Shown here one piece after another: positions 18,917 to 26,544 of a DNA stretch of 48,234 nucleotides. Each line of letters starts with the position of its first letter. The stretch's first letter is position 1. A program made the translations under genes and the position numbers. The notes under the pieces are model-generated. The model was given only the letters and a program-made list of their open reading frames with translations, had not been told where the DNA came from and searched no databases. This DNA is from Lachnospiraceae bacterium (GTDB lineage: Bacteria > Bacillota > Clostridia > Lachnospirales > Lachnospiraceae): the NCBI GenBank assembly GCA_017440375.1, contig JAFSHK010000025.1, positions 1-48,234 of the forward strand, written 5' to 3'.

Positions 18917-19567
18917 TTATGCATTCTTTAATAATCCAACTGCTCTGGAAGTTCCGATTCTGTCACAGCCTTCTGCCAGAAAAGCTTCCATTTCTTCTAA
19001 TGTGGAAATACCACCGGCTGCTTTGATTTTCACATCCGGTCCAATATGTTTTTTAAACAATTTGATGTCTTCTATTGTTGCTCCATCTGTTCCGAAACCG
19101 GTAGAAGTTTTAATGTAATCTGCTTTTGCATTGGTTACTGCCTTACACATAGCAATTTTCTCTTCTTCCGTCAAATAACAGGTTTCAATAATTACTTTTA
19201 AAATATTCCCCTGACAAGCTTCTTTGATTGCTTTAATTTCTTCTTCCACTTTATCGAAAAGACCATTTTTTACATCGGCGATATTGACTACCATATCAAT
19301 TTCTTTCGCGCCGTCTTTCACAGCCTGTTTCGTTTCTTCTACCTTCGCTTCTGTTACACTATAACCAAGAGGAAAGCCGATTACGGTACAAATATTCACC
19401 TTGTCCCCATAAGTATCATGAATCTGCTTAATATAAGCAGGTGGCACGCAAATGGATGCTGTCTGAAATTCAATTGCTTCCTCGCACAATGTTTTAATAT
19501 CTTCCCATGTTGCAAATGCCTTTAACTGCGTGTGATCTACATGGCTTAACATTTCCTGTTTTGTCAT
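18917..19567 (-). CDS. deoC: Deoxyribose-phosphate aldolase
   Basis: Splits 2-deoxyribose 5-phosphate into glyceraldehyde 3-phosphate and acetaldehyde in deoxynucleoside catabolism. It has 216 residues from the chosen start MTKQEM, which has GGAGG four bases upstream; an upstream ATG would add nine residues that do not look like the family. The Schiff-base Lys153 lies in YIKTSTGFG, the relay Lys182 in VKIKAAGGIS, and the conserved Asp91 in EIDMVVNI. The aminopeptidase P gene follows. No other deo genes are nearby, so the deoxynucleoside pathway is not clustered here. Confidence 0.95.
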   Translation of the reverse strand: MTKQEMLSHVDHTQLKAFATWEDIKTLCEEAIEFQTASICVPPAYIKQIHDTYGDKVNICTVIGFPLGYSVTEAKVEETKQAVKDGAKEIDMVVNIADVKNGLFDKVEEEIKAIKEACQGNILKVIIETCYLTEEEKIAMCKAVTNAKADYIKTSTGFGTDGATIEDIKLFKKHIGPDVKIKAAGGISTLEEMEAFLAEGCDRIGTSRAVGLLKNA

Positions 19568-19667
19568 AATTCCTCCGTTCTCATACGATTCCATATATTT
19601 TATAATAATCGTATTTTTATTATTTTTTGTTCATATCATATTTTAATACCTTTCTTTTTTCTTCGCA

Positions 19668-19696
19668 ATAAAAAGCCTTCAAATTACTACTGTCAA
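19668..19696 (-). promoter_or_regulatory. Candidate promoter of deoC
   Basis: On the minus strand a perfect TTGACA (19691-19696) is 17 bases from TTTTAT (19668-19673). The -10 is imperfect, and the leader would be about 95 bases with no recognised element. Confidence 0.45.
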
Positions 19697-19761
19697 ATTT
19701 ACTAATTCATACATTATGTACATTCTGTTAAAACTTTCTAAATTTTTTATTCTTTCTTGTC

Positions 19762-19789
19762 TTGCACATTTTTTTCATGGTATTATAGT
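19762..19789 (+). promoter_or_regulatory. Promoter of citrate synthase
   Basis: TTGCAC (19762-19767) and TATAGT (19784-19789) are separated by 16 bases. The start codon lies about 30 bases further on, behind AAGGAGG. Confidence 0.6.
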
Positions 19790-19825
19790 AAAGTGACTCG
19801 CAATATGAAAAAGGAGGCAAATATT

Positions 19826-21193
19826 ATGGATCAGAATAGTTTTTCCGAAATTACACCAGAAATTGTCCGGCTCGCTAATATGAGCCAGCAGGCCGATATT
19901 ATAGATACAGAATTGTTCACAAAATATGATGTGAAACGAGGTCTCAGAGACTTGAACGGAAAGGGTGTCTTAGCAGGACTCACTCATATTTCCGACGTAC
20001 GTGCCAACAAAATTGTGGATGGTGTGCAAGTTCCGACTCATGGTAAACTTTTTTATAGAGGTTATGATGTACAGGATTTAGTAAATGGATTTCCACAAGA
20101 CAGTTGTTTTGGTTACGAAGAAGCTACCTATCTTCTTCTCTTCGATATACTTCCAACCAAAGCGGAATTAGAAGCATTTAAATCTCTTCTTGCACGATAC
20201 CGGACTCTGCCCACAAGCTTTGTCCGTGACATTATCATGAAAGCACCCAGTAACGACATGATGAACACTTTGGCAAGAAGTGTCCTCACCTTATATTCCT
20301 ATGATGATAGAGCGGATGACACCTCTCTTCCGAATGTTCTTCGTCAATGTTTACAACTTATAAGCCTTTTTCCTCTGCTTTCTATTTATGGTTATCAGGC
20401 ATACAGCCATTATCACGATGGAAAAAGCTTATTTATTCATCAGCCGAAACCGGAATTATCAACTGCCGAAAATATTTTACATATTCTTCGTCCTGACAGT
20501 AAGTATACTCCGTTAGAAGCAAAAATTCTTGATATTGCATTGATTCTTCACATGGAGCATGGTGGTGGTAATAACTCTACCTTCACAACCCATGTTGTTA
20601 GTTCTTCACTGACGGATACTTATTCTGTTGTTGCTGCTGCTATCGGTTCATTAAAAGGACCAAGACACGGCGGTGCTAACATCAAGGTTGTAAAAATGTT
20701 TGAAGAAATGAAGCAGGAAATATCCGACTGGACAAACGAAGGTCAGGTTGCTGATTATCTTACAAGATTATTGCACAAGGATGCTTTCGACCATGCCGGT
20801 CTTATTTATGGTGTAGGTCATGCCGTCTATTCCAAGTCAGACCCAAGAGCTGTCATCTTTAAATCTTTCGTCGAAAAGCTATCTGTTGAAAAAGGATTAC
20901 AGAATGAATTTGCTCTCTACTCTCTCGTAGAAAGACTGGCTCCGGAAGTAATCGCCAAAGAACGTCAGATGTATAAAGGTGTCAGCATTAACGTAGACTT
21001 CTATTCCGGCTTCGTTTATCACATGTTAAATCTTCCGTTAGAACTCTACACTCCGATTTTCGCTATTGCCAGAATCGCCGGCTGGAGTGCACATCGTATG
21101 GAAGAACTTGCAAATAACGGTAAAATTATTCGTCCGGCATATAAGCCAATCGGTGATGACAGAGATTACCTTTCACTTGAAAAAAGAAAATAA
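19826..21193 (+). CDS. gltA: Citrate synthase (citrate/2-methylcitrate synthase family)
   Basis: Condenses oxaloacetate with acetyl-CoA (or propionyl-CoA in methylcitrate variants). The product has 455 residues from the ATG at 19826, which has AAGGAGG eight bases upstream; an in-frame upstream ATG is ignored because the region between holds the promoter. Visible active-site segments are HMEHGGGNNSTF, YGVGHAVY with its His, and IAGWSAHRMEE. It is one of few plus-strand genes here, is monocistronic, and has its own promoter and terminator. Which acyl-CoA is used cannot be read by eye. Confidence 0.93.
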   Translation: MDQNSFSEITPEIVRLANMSQQADIIDTELFTKYDVKRGLRDLNGKGVLAGLTHISDVRANKIVDGVQVPTHGKLFYRGYDVQDLVNGFPQDSCFGYEEATYLLLFDILPTKAELEAFKSLLARYRTLPTSFVRDIIMKAPSNDMMNTLARSVLTLYSYDDRADDTSLPNVLRQCLQLISLFPLLSIYGYQAYSHYHDGKSLFIHQPKPELSTAENILHILRPDSKYTPLEAKILDIALILHMEHGGGNNSTFTTHVVSSSLTDTYSVVAAAIGSLKGPRHGGANIKVVKMFEEMKQEISDWTNEGQVADYLTRLLHKDAFDHAGLIYGVGHAVYSKSDPRAVIFKSFVEKLSVEKGLQNEFALYSLVERLAPEVIAKERQMYKGVSINVDFYSGFVYHMLNLPLELYTPIFAIARIAGWSAHRMEELANNGKIIRPAYKPIGDDRDYLSLEKRK

Positions 21194-21203
21194 TCAAAAA
21201 ATT

Positions 21204-21240
21204 CAGGGATATCGTTTGAGTGATATCCCTGATTTCTTTT
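21204..21240. terminator. Bidirectional terminator between citrate synthase and the thrC operon
   Basis: A perfect 10-bp stem, CAGGGATATC (21204-21213) with GATATCCCTG (21222-21231), is followed by ATTTCTTTTT on the plus strand and AATTTTTTG on the minus strand. It serves both convergent transcripts. Confidence 0.88.
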
Positions 21241-21267
21241 TACTTATCCATAATTTCTAAAATATAA

Positions 21268-21603
21268 TTACATAAATTTTCGCATTGCCATATTGGTAAC
21301 AATTCCATAGCCAATAATAGCTACCGCAAAAATGCAACAGGTTATTGTTGTTACAATTTCCGGACCTGCCATATGCGTATTGGCCAAATTGATTATGCCG
21401 CCAACCATAACCATAATACCAGCCAACAATACCTTACTAAAAAGGAACTTCACAAAGCCTTCTTTATCTTTAATGTCTTTCTCATCCGTTCCTTTCTTTA
21501 GCAACACATTTCCGATAATACGTCCTTTTGTCTTTAAAACAACTGCTGTATACACCAGATATGCGCCACATAAGATACATAAAATATCAATAAAATCGTA
21601 CAT
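21268..21603 (-). CDS. Small three-helix membrane protein, unknown function
   Basis: I do not recognise a family for this 111-residue protein. Three hydrophobic segments lie at about 4-22, 52-71 and 83-103. The loop between the first two is strongly charged and Lys-rich (KGRIIGNVLLKKGTDEKDIK) and so probably cytoplasmic. AAGGAG lies eight bases before the ATG. It is the last gene of a thrC, CheY-like, membrane protein set and is 12 bases from the CheY-like gene, so the two could work together. It has no enzymatic or transport motif. Confidence 0.75.
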   Translation of the reverse strand: MYDFIDILCILCGAYLVYTAVVLKTKGRIIGNVLLKKGTDEKDIKDKEGFVKFLFSKVLLAGIMVMVGGIINLANTHMAGPEIVTTITCCIFAVAIIGYGIVTNMAMRKFM

Positions 21604-21615
21604 ACCTAATTCTCC

Positions 21616-21984
21616 TTATCTGTTTTGTTCTAAAACAGCCTGGATGCTTTCAAACAATGCAGAAGGCATAAACGGCTTCCTGATAAAATCTGCCGCACCT
21701 AATTCCCTGCCTTTCATTTCACTCTCAAGATTAGATTCCGCCGTAAGAAAAACAACAGGAATATTCGCTCCGTCTACATCGGCTTTTATTCGTTTCAAAA
21801 CTTCATAACCATCCATATTCGGCATACAAATATCCAGAAGAATCAAATCAGGCTTTTCCTTCTTCATTAACATCAAAGCCTCTTCTCCCGATTTTGCTGT
21901 TATAAACTGGTATTTATCTTTTAAACTTTTGCTGACACATTTCAGATTCGTGGCAACATCATCAACTAATAAAATCTTTTCCAT
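21616..21984 (-). CDS. Stand-alone CheY-like receiver protein
   Basis: A single receiver domain of 122 residues with no output domain. The acidic pocket is Asp8-Asp9, the phospho-acceptor is Asp51 in LILLDICMPN, the switch Thr81 lies in VVFLTAES, and the conserved Lys103 in FIRKPF. All catalytic residues are present, so it should be phosphorylatable. No kinase gene is adjacent. It starts three bases after the thrC stop with only a weak ribosome-binding site, suggesting coupling to thrC. Output could be by protein-protein contact, possibly with the following membrane protein. Confidence 0.9.
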   Translation of the reverse strand: MEKILLVDDVATNLKCVSKSLKDKYQFITAKSGEEALMLMKKEKPDLILLDICMPNMDGYEVLKRIKADVDGANIPVVFLTAESNLESEMKGRELGAADFIRKPFMPSALFESIQAVLEQNR

Positions 21985-21987
21985 ATG

Positions 21988-23478
21988 CTACGCAATTCCT
22001 AAAAAATCTTTTACGACCTTTTTCATCTCGCTCTTGTCACAAACAGTATCGTGTAATACCGGTGCTGTTCTAATTTCTTCAATTGCATTTGGTACTGTTA
22101 CATTTGCTATCTTAGACAATTCATCTACTAATTCAAAATCAGTCATGCTGTCATATTTTGCATCAATAGCATTCATTACGCTTCTTGTAAACTTAAACGG
22201 GCTTGCTGTAGATGCAATAACAGTCTTCTTATCATCTCCGCATGCTGCCTTATATTTCTGGTAAACAACGCTTGCTACCGCGGTATGCGTATCAATAACA
22301 TAGCCTGTCTTATCATATAATTCTTTGATTCTGTCTGCTGTTTCTTTTTCACTTGCATAATTACCATAGAAATCAGCTAACTCTTTCTTCATTTCATCAG
22401 TAATCTGATAATTACCTTCTTGGGACAACGCTGCCATAAAGTCTGCATTTTTCTTTGCATCATTTCCGGCAATACGATAAATCAAACGTTCCAGATTACT
22501 GGAAATCAAAATATCCATAGATGGTGAGCTTGTCAGCATAAATTCACGATTACGGTCATAGCTTCCTGTTTCAAAGAAATCATATAATACTTTGTTTTCA
22601 TTGGAAGCACAAATTAACTTCGCAATCGGCACACCCATATTTTTTGCATAAAATGCTGCTAAAATATTACCAAAATTTCCGGTAGGAACAACAACATTGA
22701 TTGCTTCCCCGTCACTAATCTTCTCTTCTTTTAATAATTTGGCATAAGAATATACATAATAAACACTCTGCGGAACCAGACGACCGATATTGATAGAGTT
22801 TGCAGATGAGAACTGGAAGCCTTTGTCTGCCATTTCTTTCTCTAACTCTTTGTCCGCAAAAATCTGTTTCACACCTGTCTGTGCATCATCAAAGTTTCCA
22901 TGGATACCAACAACAAAAGTATTATCCCCCTTCTGTGTAACCATCTGTTTCTCTTGAATCGGGCTTACACCGTTCTTCGGATAAAATACAATGATTCTTG
23001 TTCCTTCTACACCCGCAAAACCAGCCAACGCTGCTTTTCCGGTATCGCCTGACGTTGCTGTTAAAATAACAATCTCATTCTCTACTTTATTCTTTCTTGC
23101 AGAAGTAATCATCAAATGCGGAAGAATGGATAATGCCATATCCTTAAACGCAATGGTTGCTCCGTGGAAAAGTTCCAAATAATATGTATTATCAGCCTCA
23201 ACAAGTGGCGCAATTACTTCTGTGTCGAATTTAGAATCATATGCTCTTTCAATACATGTTTTCAATTCTTCTTCTGTAAAATCTGTCAGATACAATTTCA
23301 TTACTTCATAAGCAACTTCCTTGTACTCCATCTCAGACAATTCCTTCAATGATTTCTCCAATGCCGGAATATGATCCGGTACGAACAGACCTCCATCATC
23401 TGATAAGCCTTTCAAAATAGCTTGTGAAGCCTGTATTTTTTTCTCGTCATTTCTTGTACTGCTATATAATACTTCCAT
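21988..23478 (-). CDS. thrC: Threonine synthase
   Basis: A PLP enzyme converting O-phosphohomoserine to threonine, 496 residues, of the long form found in many bacteria and fungi. The N-terminal domain starts MEVLYSSTRNDEKKIQASQA. The PLP-binding Lys112 lies in FHGATIAFKDMAL, and phosphate-binding segments are TATSGDTGKAALAGF and VVVPTGNFGNILA. AAAGGG precedes the ATG. It has its own promoter at 23517-23545. No other threonine biosynthesis genes are in the window. Confidence 0.96.
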   Translation of the reverse strand: MEVLYSSTRNDEKKIQASQAILKGLSDDGGLFVPDHIPALEKSLKELSEMEYKEVAYEVMKLYLTDFTEEELKTCIERAYDSKFDTEVIAPLVEADNTYYLELFHGATIAFKDMALSILPHLMITSARKNKVENEIVILTATSGDTGKAALAGFAGVEGTRIIVFYPKNGVSPIQEKQMVTQKGDNTFVVGIHGNFDDAQTGVKQIFADKELEKEMADKGFQFSSANSINIGRLVPQSVYYVYSYAKLLKEEKISDGEAINVVVPTGNFGNILAAFYAKNMGVPIAKLICASNENKVLYDFFETGSYDRNREFMLTSSPSMDILISSNLERLIYRIAGNDAKKNADFMAALSQEGNYQITDEMKKELADFYGNYASEKETADRIKELYDKTGYVIDTHTAVASVVYQKYKAACGDDKKTVIASTASPFKFTRSVMNAIDAKYDSMTDFELVDELSKIANVTVPNAIEEIRTAPVLHDTVCDKSEMKKVVKDFLGIA

Positions 23479-23516
23479 TTCTTTAACCCTTTCTCTACCG
23501 TGCAGATTTCATGAGA

Positions 23517-23545
23517 ATTATAGCACAAAGAAAATTTTTACGCAA
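23517..23545 (-). promoter_or_regulatory. Promoter of thrC
   Basis: On the minus strand TTGCGT (23540-23545) and a perfect TATAAT (23517-23522) are separated by 17 bases. The leader is short, about 30-35 bases, leaving no room for an attenuator. Confidence 0.75.
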
Positions 23546-23590
23546 CTTACCCTATCAGAAGGTCTGTTTCTCCTATTATTTCTAAATAGA

Positions 23591-24211
23591 TTAAAGGAAA
23601 AATTCATGATTTCCATAAGAAAAAAGCTTGGTTAACTTCTGGTCAAACCACTTCATATTGCTGGAATCTGCTTTTTCTCTGGCACAGAAATACAAAGCCC
23701 CCTGCGAGATATCCTCTCCATAAAGCGCCCGTTGTACCGCTTCATATGTTTCTTCACTCACTGTCACACTTTGGAAACGCCCGTCCACTGTTGGACTAAA
23801 CTGTGCTACTCCATCTTCCCTCTGCATGACAACTTCTGTCACTGTATCCGGAAACTTATCACTATTTACCCGATTTAGAACTACATTCGCCACTAACAGT
23901 TTGCCATCGGCGTCCTCTCCTCCTGCTTCCGCTTCTACAATACGAAGCAAGGAATCATAATCCTGTGCAGACAACTGATACTTCATTTCCAGCTCCAGCA
24001 CCTCGTAATCTACCACTCTTTGTCCCGATGAAACACATGCAACCACTTCAAAAAAGCTTTTCTTCTCTTCCGCAGCACTTGCACCCAGATATTCCATCTG
24101 AAATGCCTGCGTTGCCGCTATCCGATTAATTCTAAGCTCCTTTACACATAACCATGATGAAACAAACACCATATTCATCAAAAACAATACCGTAACAAAT
24201 TTTTTATACAT
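23591..24211 (-). CDS. SleB/CwlJ-type cell wall hydrolase
   Basis: A secreted or membrane-anchored peptidoglycan hydrolase of 206 residues. A signal-anchor lies at about 5-22. The Hydrolase_2 domain (about 80-205) begins LLRIVEAEAGGEDADGKLL, with the catalytic-type Glu in IVEAEAGGE, continues VANVVLNRVNSDKFPDTV and ends NHEFFL. The family splits spore cortex (SleB, CwlJ) or vegetative wall. Length and a simple anchor without a peptidoglycan-binding repeat resemble the vegetative lipidless forms common in clostridia. GAGGAG lies five bases from the ATG. Its leader carries the hairpin array at 24228-24326. Confidence 0.88.
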   Translation of the reverse strand: MYKKFVTVLFLMNMVFVSSWLCVKELRINRIAATQAFQMEYLGASAAEEKKSFFEVVACVSSGQRVVDYEVLELEMKYQLSAQDYDSLLRIVEAEAGGEDADGKLLVANVVLNRVNSDKFPDTVTEVVMQREDGVAQFSPTVDGRFQSVTVSEETYEAVQRALYGEDISQGALYFCAREKADSSNMKWFDQKLTKLFSYGNHEFFL

Positions 24212-24227
24212 AATTTCTCCTCATTCT

Positions 24228-24326
24228 GAAGCACAGCTTCTTTGGAGAATTGTCTACAATTCTCCCGGACGAAACATAGAAATTCTTAGATATCGCTTTC
24301 AGATATCTTAGAATTTCTTTTCGTCC
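24228..24326. repeat. Three adjacent hairpins in the leader of the wall hydrolase gene
   Basis: Three inverted repeats stand side by side: GAAGC/GCTTC at 24228-24240, GGAGAATTGT/ACAATTCTCC at 24244-24265 (perfect), and a long one at 24267-24326. The long one pairs GGACGAAA with TTTCGTCC and AGAAATTCTTAGATATC with its complement bar one mismatch. They fill the gap between two divergent genes, so they lie in the 5' leader of the hydrolase or upstream of the AP2 gene. None is followed by a clear U-tract. Confidence 0.6.
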
Positions 24327-24420
24327 TTGTAATACTTCTGTAATATTTTATACAGAACCATAGAAAAATATGTTATACTTGTACCAATATTAAGAAATCT
24401 TTCTAAGAAATGGAGTTTGT

Positions 24421-25218
24421 TTGATGTCGCAATTACCCGGTGTTTACACGGCAAAAAAGAAAAACGGAGATACTTATTTTCGTGCTTCATTAACTTATCG
24501 CGCAAAGCACATAAGTCTTGGAAGTTATGAAGATGCGAATTCCGCTCATGCGGCCTATGTGCTTGGCGGTCAGATTTTGCAAGATTCCTCTTGGGATATC
24601 TCACACTTTCACTCTGACAGCATTTTGTCTTTTGAAAAATGGGTATCTTTAATTAACTTTCGCGATAATGGACTTTACATTGCAAACCCTATTTATATCC
24701 GTCCCAAATTTTTTTATTACTATTTTTCTCCATCGCACTTTTTTATTTTTGACAGGGATGATTTGTTTTACTACTCCTCTCACAAAATATCCAGAAGAGG
24801 TGGACACTATTTTGTTGCAGATTATGGAATGCAAGTAAATATTATGAGCCGGTATGGCATTAAGAATTATGCTGTATTAGATAAGGACTATCGTTTCATC
24901 AACGGTAACACACATGATTTCCGCTACGAAAATATTGAAATATTGAATGCTTATCATGGTGTTTCTTCCTTCTTTCGAAACGGAAAAATGTATTATAAAG
25001 CTAAAATCCACTTAAAAGGCAATTATATAATTGGCGTTTATGAAACAGAAACCGAAGCCGCCATTGCTTATAACAAAGCTATCGATTACTTCAAAAAAGC
25101 CGGCGTAGACAAAGCATATACCCCCAACTACATGGAAGGTATTTCTCCGCTTGCCTACGCCAACCTCTATTCTTCTATTAAAATTTCACCCAAAATTGAG
25201 CATTACCGATCTGAATAG
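24421..25218 (+). CDS. AP2-domain protein with degenerate HNH-like core
   Basis: A 265-residue protein with an AP2-like DNA-binding segment at each end: about 5-52 (GVYTAKKKNGDTYFRASLTY onward) and about 178-226 (YHGVSSFFRNGKMYYKAKIH onward). Between them, residues about 108-175 resemble the HNH core of AP2-type homing endonucleases, including INGNTHDFRYENIEIL. The usual His before the INGN-type motif is Phe (YRFINGN), and the upstream His-Arg motif reads NIMSRYG, so nuclease activity is doubtful. GGAG lies eight bases before the ATG. The gene is single, plus strand, and its 3' end overlaps the convergent GH25 gene by 16 bases. DNA binding is inferred; the target is unknown. Confidence 0.75.
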   Translation: MMSQLPGVYTAKKKNGDTYFRASLTYRAKHISLGSYEDANSAHAAYVLGGQILQDSSWDISHFHSDSILSFEKWVSLINFRDNGLYIANPIYIRPKFFYYYFSPSHFFIFDRDDLFYYSSHKISRRGGHYFVADYGMQVNIMSRYGIKNYAVLDKDYRFINGNTHDFRYENIEILNAYHGVSSFFRNGKMYYKAKIHLKGNYIIGVYETETEAAIAYNKAIDYFKKAGVDKAYTPNYMEGISPLAYANLYSSIKISPKIEHYRSE

Positions 25219-26420
25219 CTGACAAAACAGATATTCAGATTGGCATCTCCCTTGATGCCATTCAATACTCCGGTAGTCGTATACTGCCACATGGTATACT
25301 GATATGGATAATCCGGTATTTCCTCCTCCTGTGAAAGCCAGACATCATAATTTTGCAATTGTGTTAAATCCACACTCTTAATCAGATATTCTTTGTTTCC
25401 ATAAAGCATGGGGACATAACCGGCTGCCTGAATACCACCTAAGAAAGTATTCGCTATCGTTGTCTTATTCTCTCTTGTAAGTGTATCTGTCCTTGCCTGG
25501 TCATTAGAAATCTTCTCCATCGCAAATGCTACCGGATACTTTATATGCGCTCTGTACGGTTCCAAATTCTGCACAACAAAATTTGCCTCCTGATTCGCCT
25601 CTTCCTGACTGATTGCCTGCGAATAAAAATAAACACCTATATCCAGTTCTGCCTCAATGGCAGCTTCCATATTCTCTACAAAATACTCATCCAAAGTAAG
25701 CTGACCCGTCGCATATCCTCTTGCACCCAGACGGATAATAACAAAGTCCACCCCAGTGGCTTTCAAACTATTGAAATTAACATTTCCGTCATGCTTGGAA
25801 ATATCTGCACCAATATAAGAAATTTTCTTTCCGTTCTCTGTATATTTTCTTATATTAGCTGATTCTGATAAATTCGTAAAATCGTACGTATTTTTCGGCA
25901 AATAGGGATTGATTAAAACCCATTCCTCTGTTCCGTCGGCAGACTTTACCAACGTATGCTTTCCATCTCTAGATGGGTCATTTTGCACGTTTTCCTCTTT
26001 TCCCTTATCGGAATCCTCTTTTTTATTATTGGATTTATTATCTTCTTCGTCCTCTTCATCCTCCTCACTTTTTTCCGAAGATGAATTTGCTTTGGTTCCG
26101 GAATTGCTGTTGCTTTCTTCCACTTCTTCTCCCTCCACAGGATACATATCCCAGAAGTCCAAATCCTCTGCGCGAAGTTTTTTCTCTGTTCCCGCTTCGG
26201 TTTCCTCGTCTACAGCATCTTCCTCCAATGCCTGCTGTGCTGCCGCCTGCTCCTGTTGTTGCTGTAAGGACTGCTTTACGTACTCACTCGAACCACCGTC
26301 TTTATCATTACTTTTCATAACGACAAACAGCATAATCAAAACAAATGCTGATATGCCGATTACTGTATATATTACAGAAAATCCCATTGGTCTTTGTTCA
26401 TCTTCACCCGGTAATTTCAT
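25203..26420 (-). CDS. GH25 lysozyme-like membrane-anchored protein
   Basis: About 405 residues: short cytoplasmic N-terminus, transmembrane anchor at about 13-35, a long Gln/Glu/Asp/Ser/Lys-rich low-complexity spacer (about 48-155), then a GH25 (Lyc-type muramidase) domain from about 202. Family marks are IGADISKHDGNVNFNSLK (conserved Asp206), FVIIRLGARGY, DIGVYFYSQAISQEEANQEA and MWQYTTTGVLNGIKG. The usual DxE pair is Ala300-Met-Glu302, so one catalytic Asp is missing. The ATG at 26418-26420 has GGAG six bases upstream; in-frame ATG and GTG starts further up lack one. It is divergent from apbE and convergent with the AP2 gene. Confidence 0.82.
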   Translation of the reverse strand: MKLPGEDEQRPMGFSVIYTVIGISAFVLIMLFVVMKSNDKDGGSSEYVKQSLQQQQEQAAAQQALEEDAVDEETEAGTEKKLRAEDLDFWDMYPVEGEEVEESNSNSGTKANSSSEKSEEDEEDEEDNKSNNKKEDSDKGKEENVQNDPSRDGKHTLVKSADGTEEWVLINPYLPKNTYDFTNLSESANIRKYTENGKKISYIGADISKHDGNVNFNSLKATGVDFVIIRLGARGYATGQLTLDEYFVENMEAAIEAELDIGVYFYSQAISQEEANQEANFVVQNLEPYRAHIKYPVAFAMEKISNDQARTDTLTRENKTTIANTFLGGIQAAGYVPMLYGNKEYLIKSVDLTQLQNYDVWLSQEEEIPDYPYQYTMWQYTTTGVLNGIKGDANLNICFVSYSDR

Positions 26421-26467
26421 TCTTTTCTCCATTCTGTCATACAACACTTACATCTTACCATGTAGCA

Positions 26468-26482
26468 TGATATAATATATCA
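26468..26482. promoter_or_regulatory. 7-1-7 palindrome overlapping a -10 box in the GH25/apbE divergent region
   Basis: TGATATAATATATCA is a perfect 7-1-7 inverted repeat and contains an extended -10 (TG-A-TATAAT) facing apbE. Fur-family regulators such as Fur, PerR and Zur use 7-1-7 boxes, but this one has extra differences from their consensus sequences. A site for a regulator controlling one or both divergent genes is inferred. Confidence 0.4.
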
Positions 26483-26544
26483 CGAATCAACGAAAAAAAC
26501 AACTTTCGAGCTTTTCGAATACATATGGAAAAGGAAATTATATT

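Noticed and set aside
19757..19825. Upstream in-frame ATG for citrate synthase
   Set aside because: The stretch contains the -35 and -10 of the promoter; the ATG at 19826 has AAGGAGG.
26041..26280. Repetitive stretch suggesting a tandem repeat
   Set aside because: It is compositionally biased coding sequence for the Glu/Asp/Ser/Gln spacer, without a regular repeat unit.
25909..26475. Plus-strand 188-codon frame opposite the GH25-like gene
   Set aside because: It is the antisense of the acidic low-complexity spacer (runs of Ser and Cys) and has no initiation signal.
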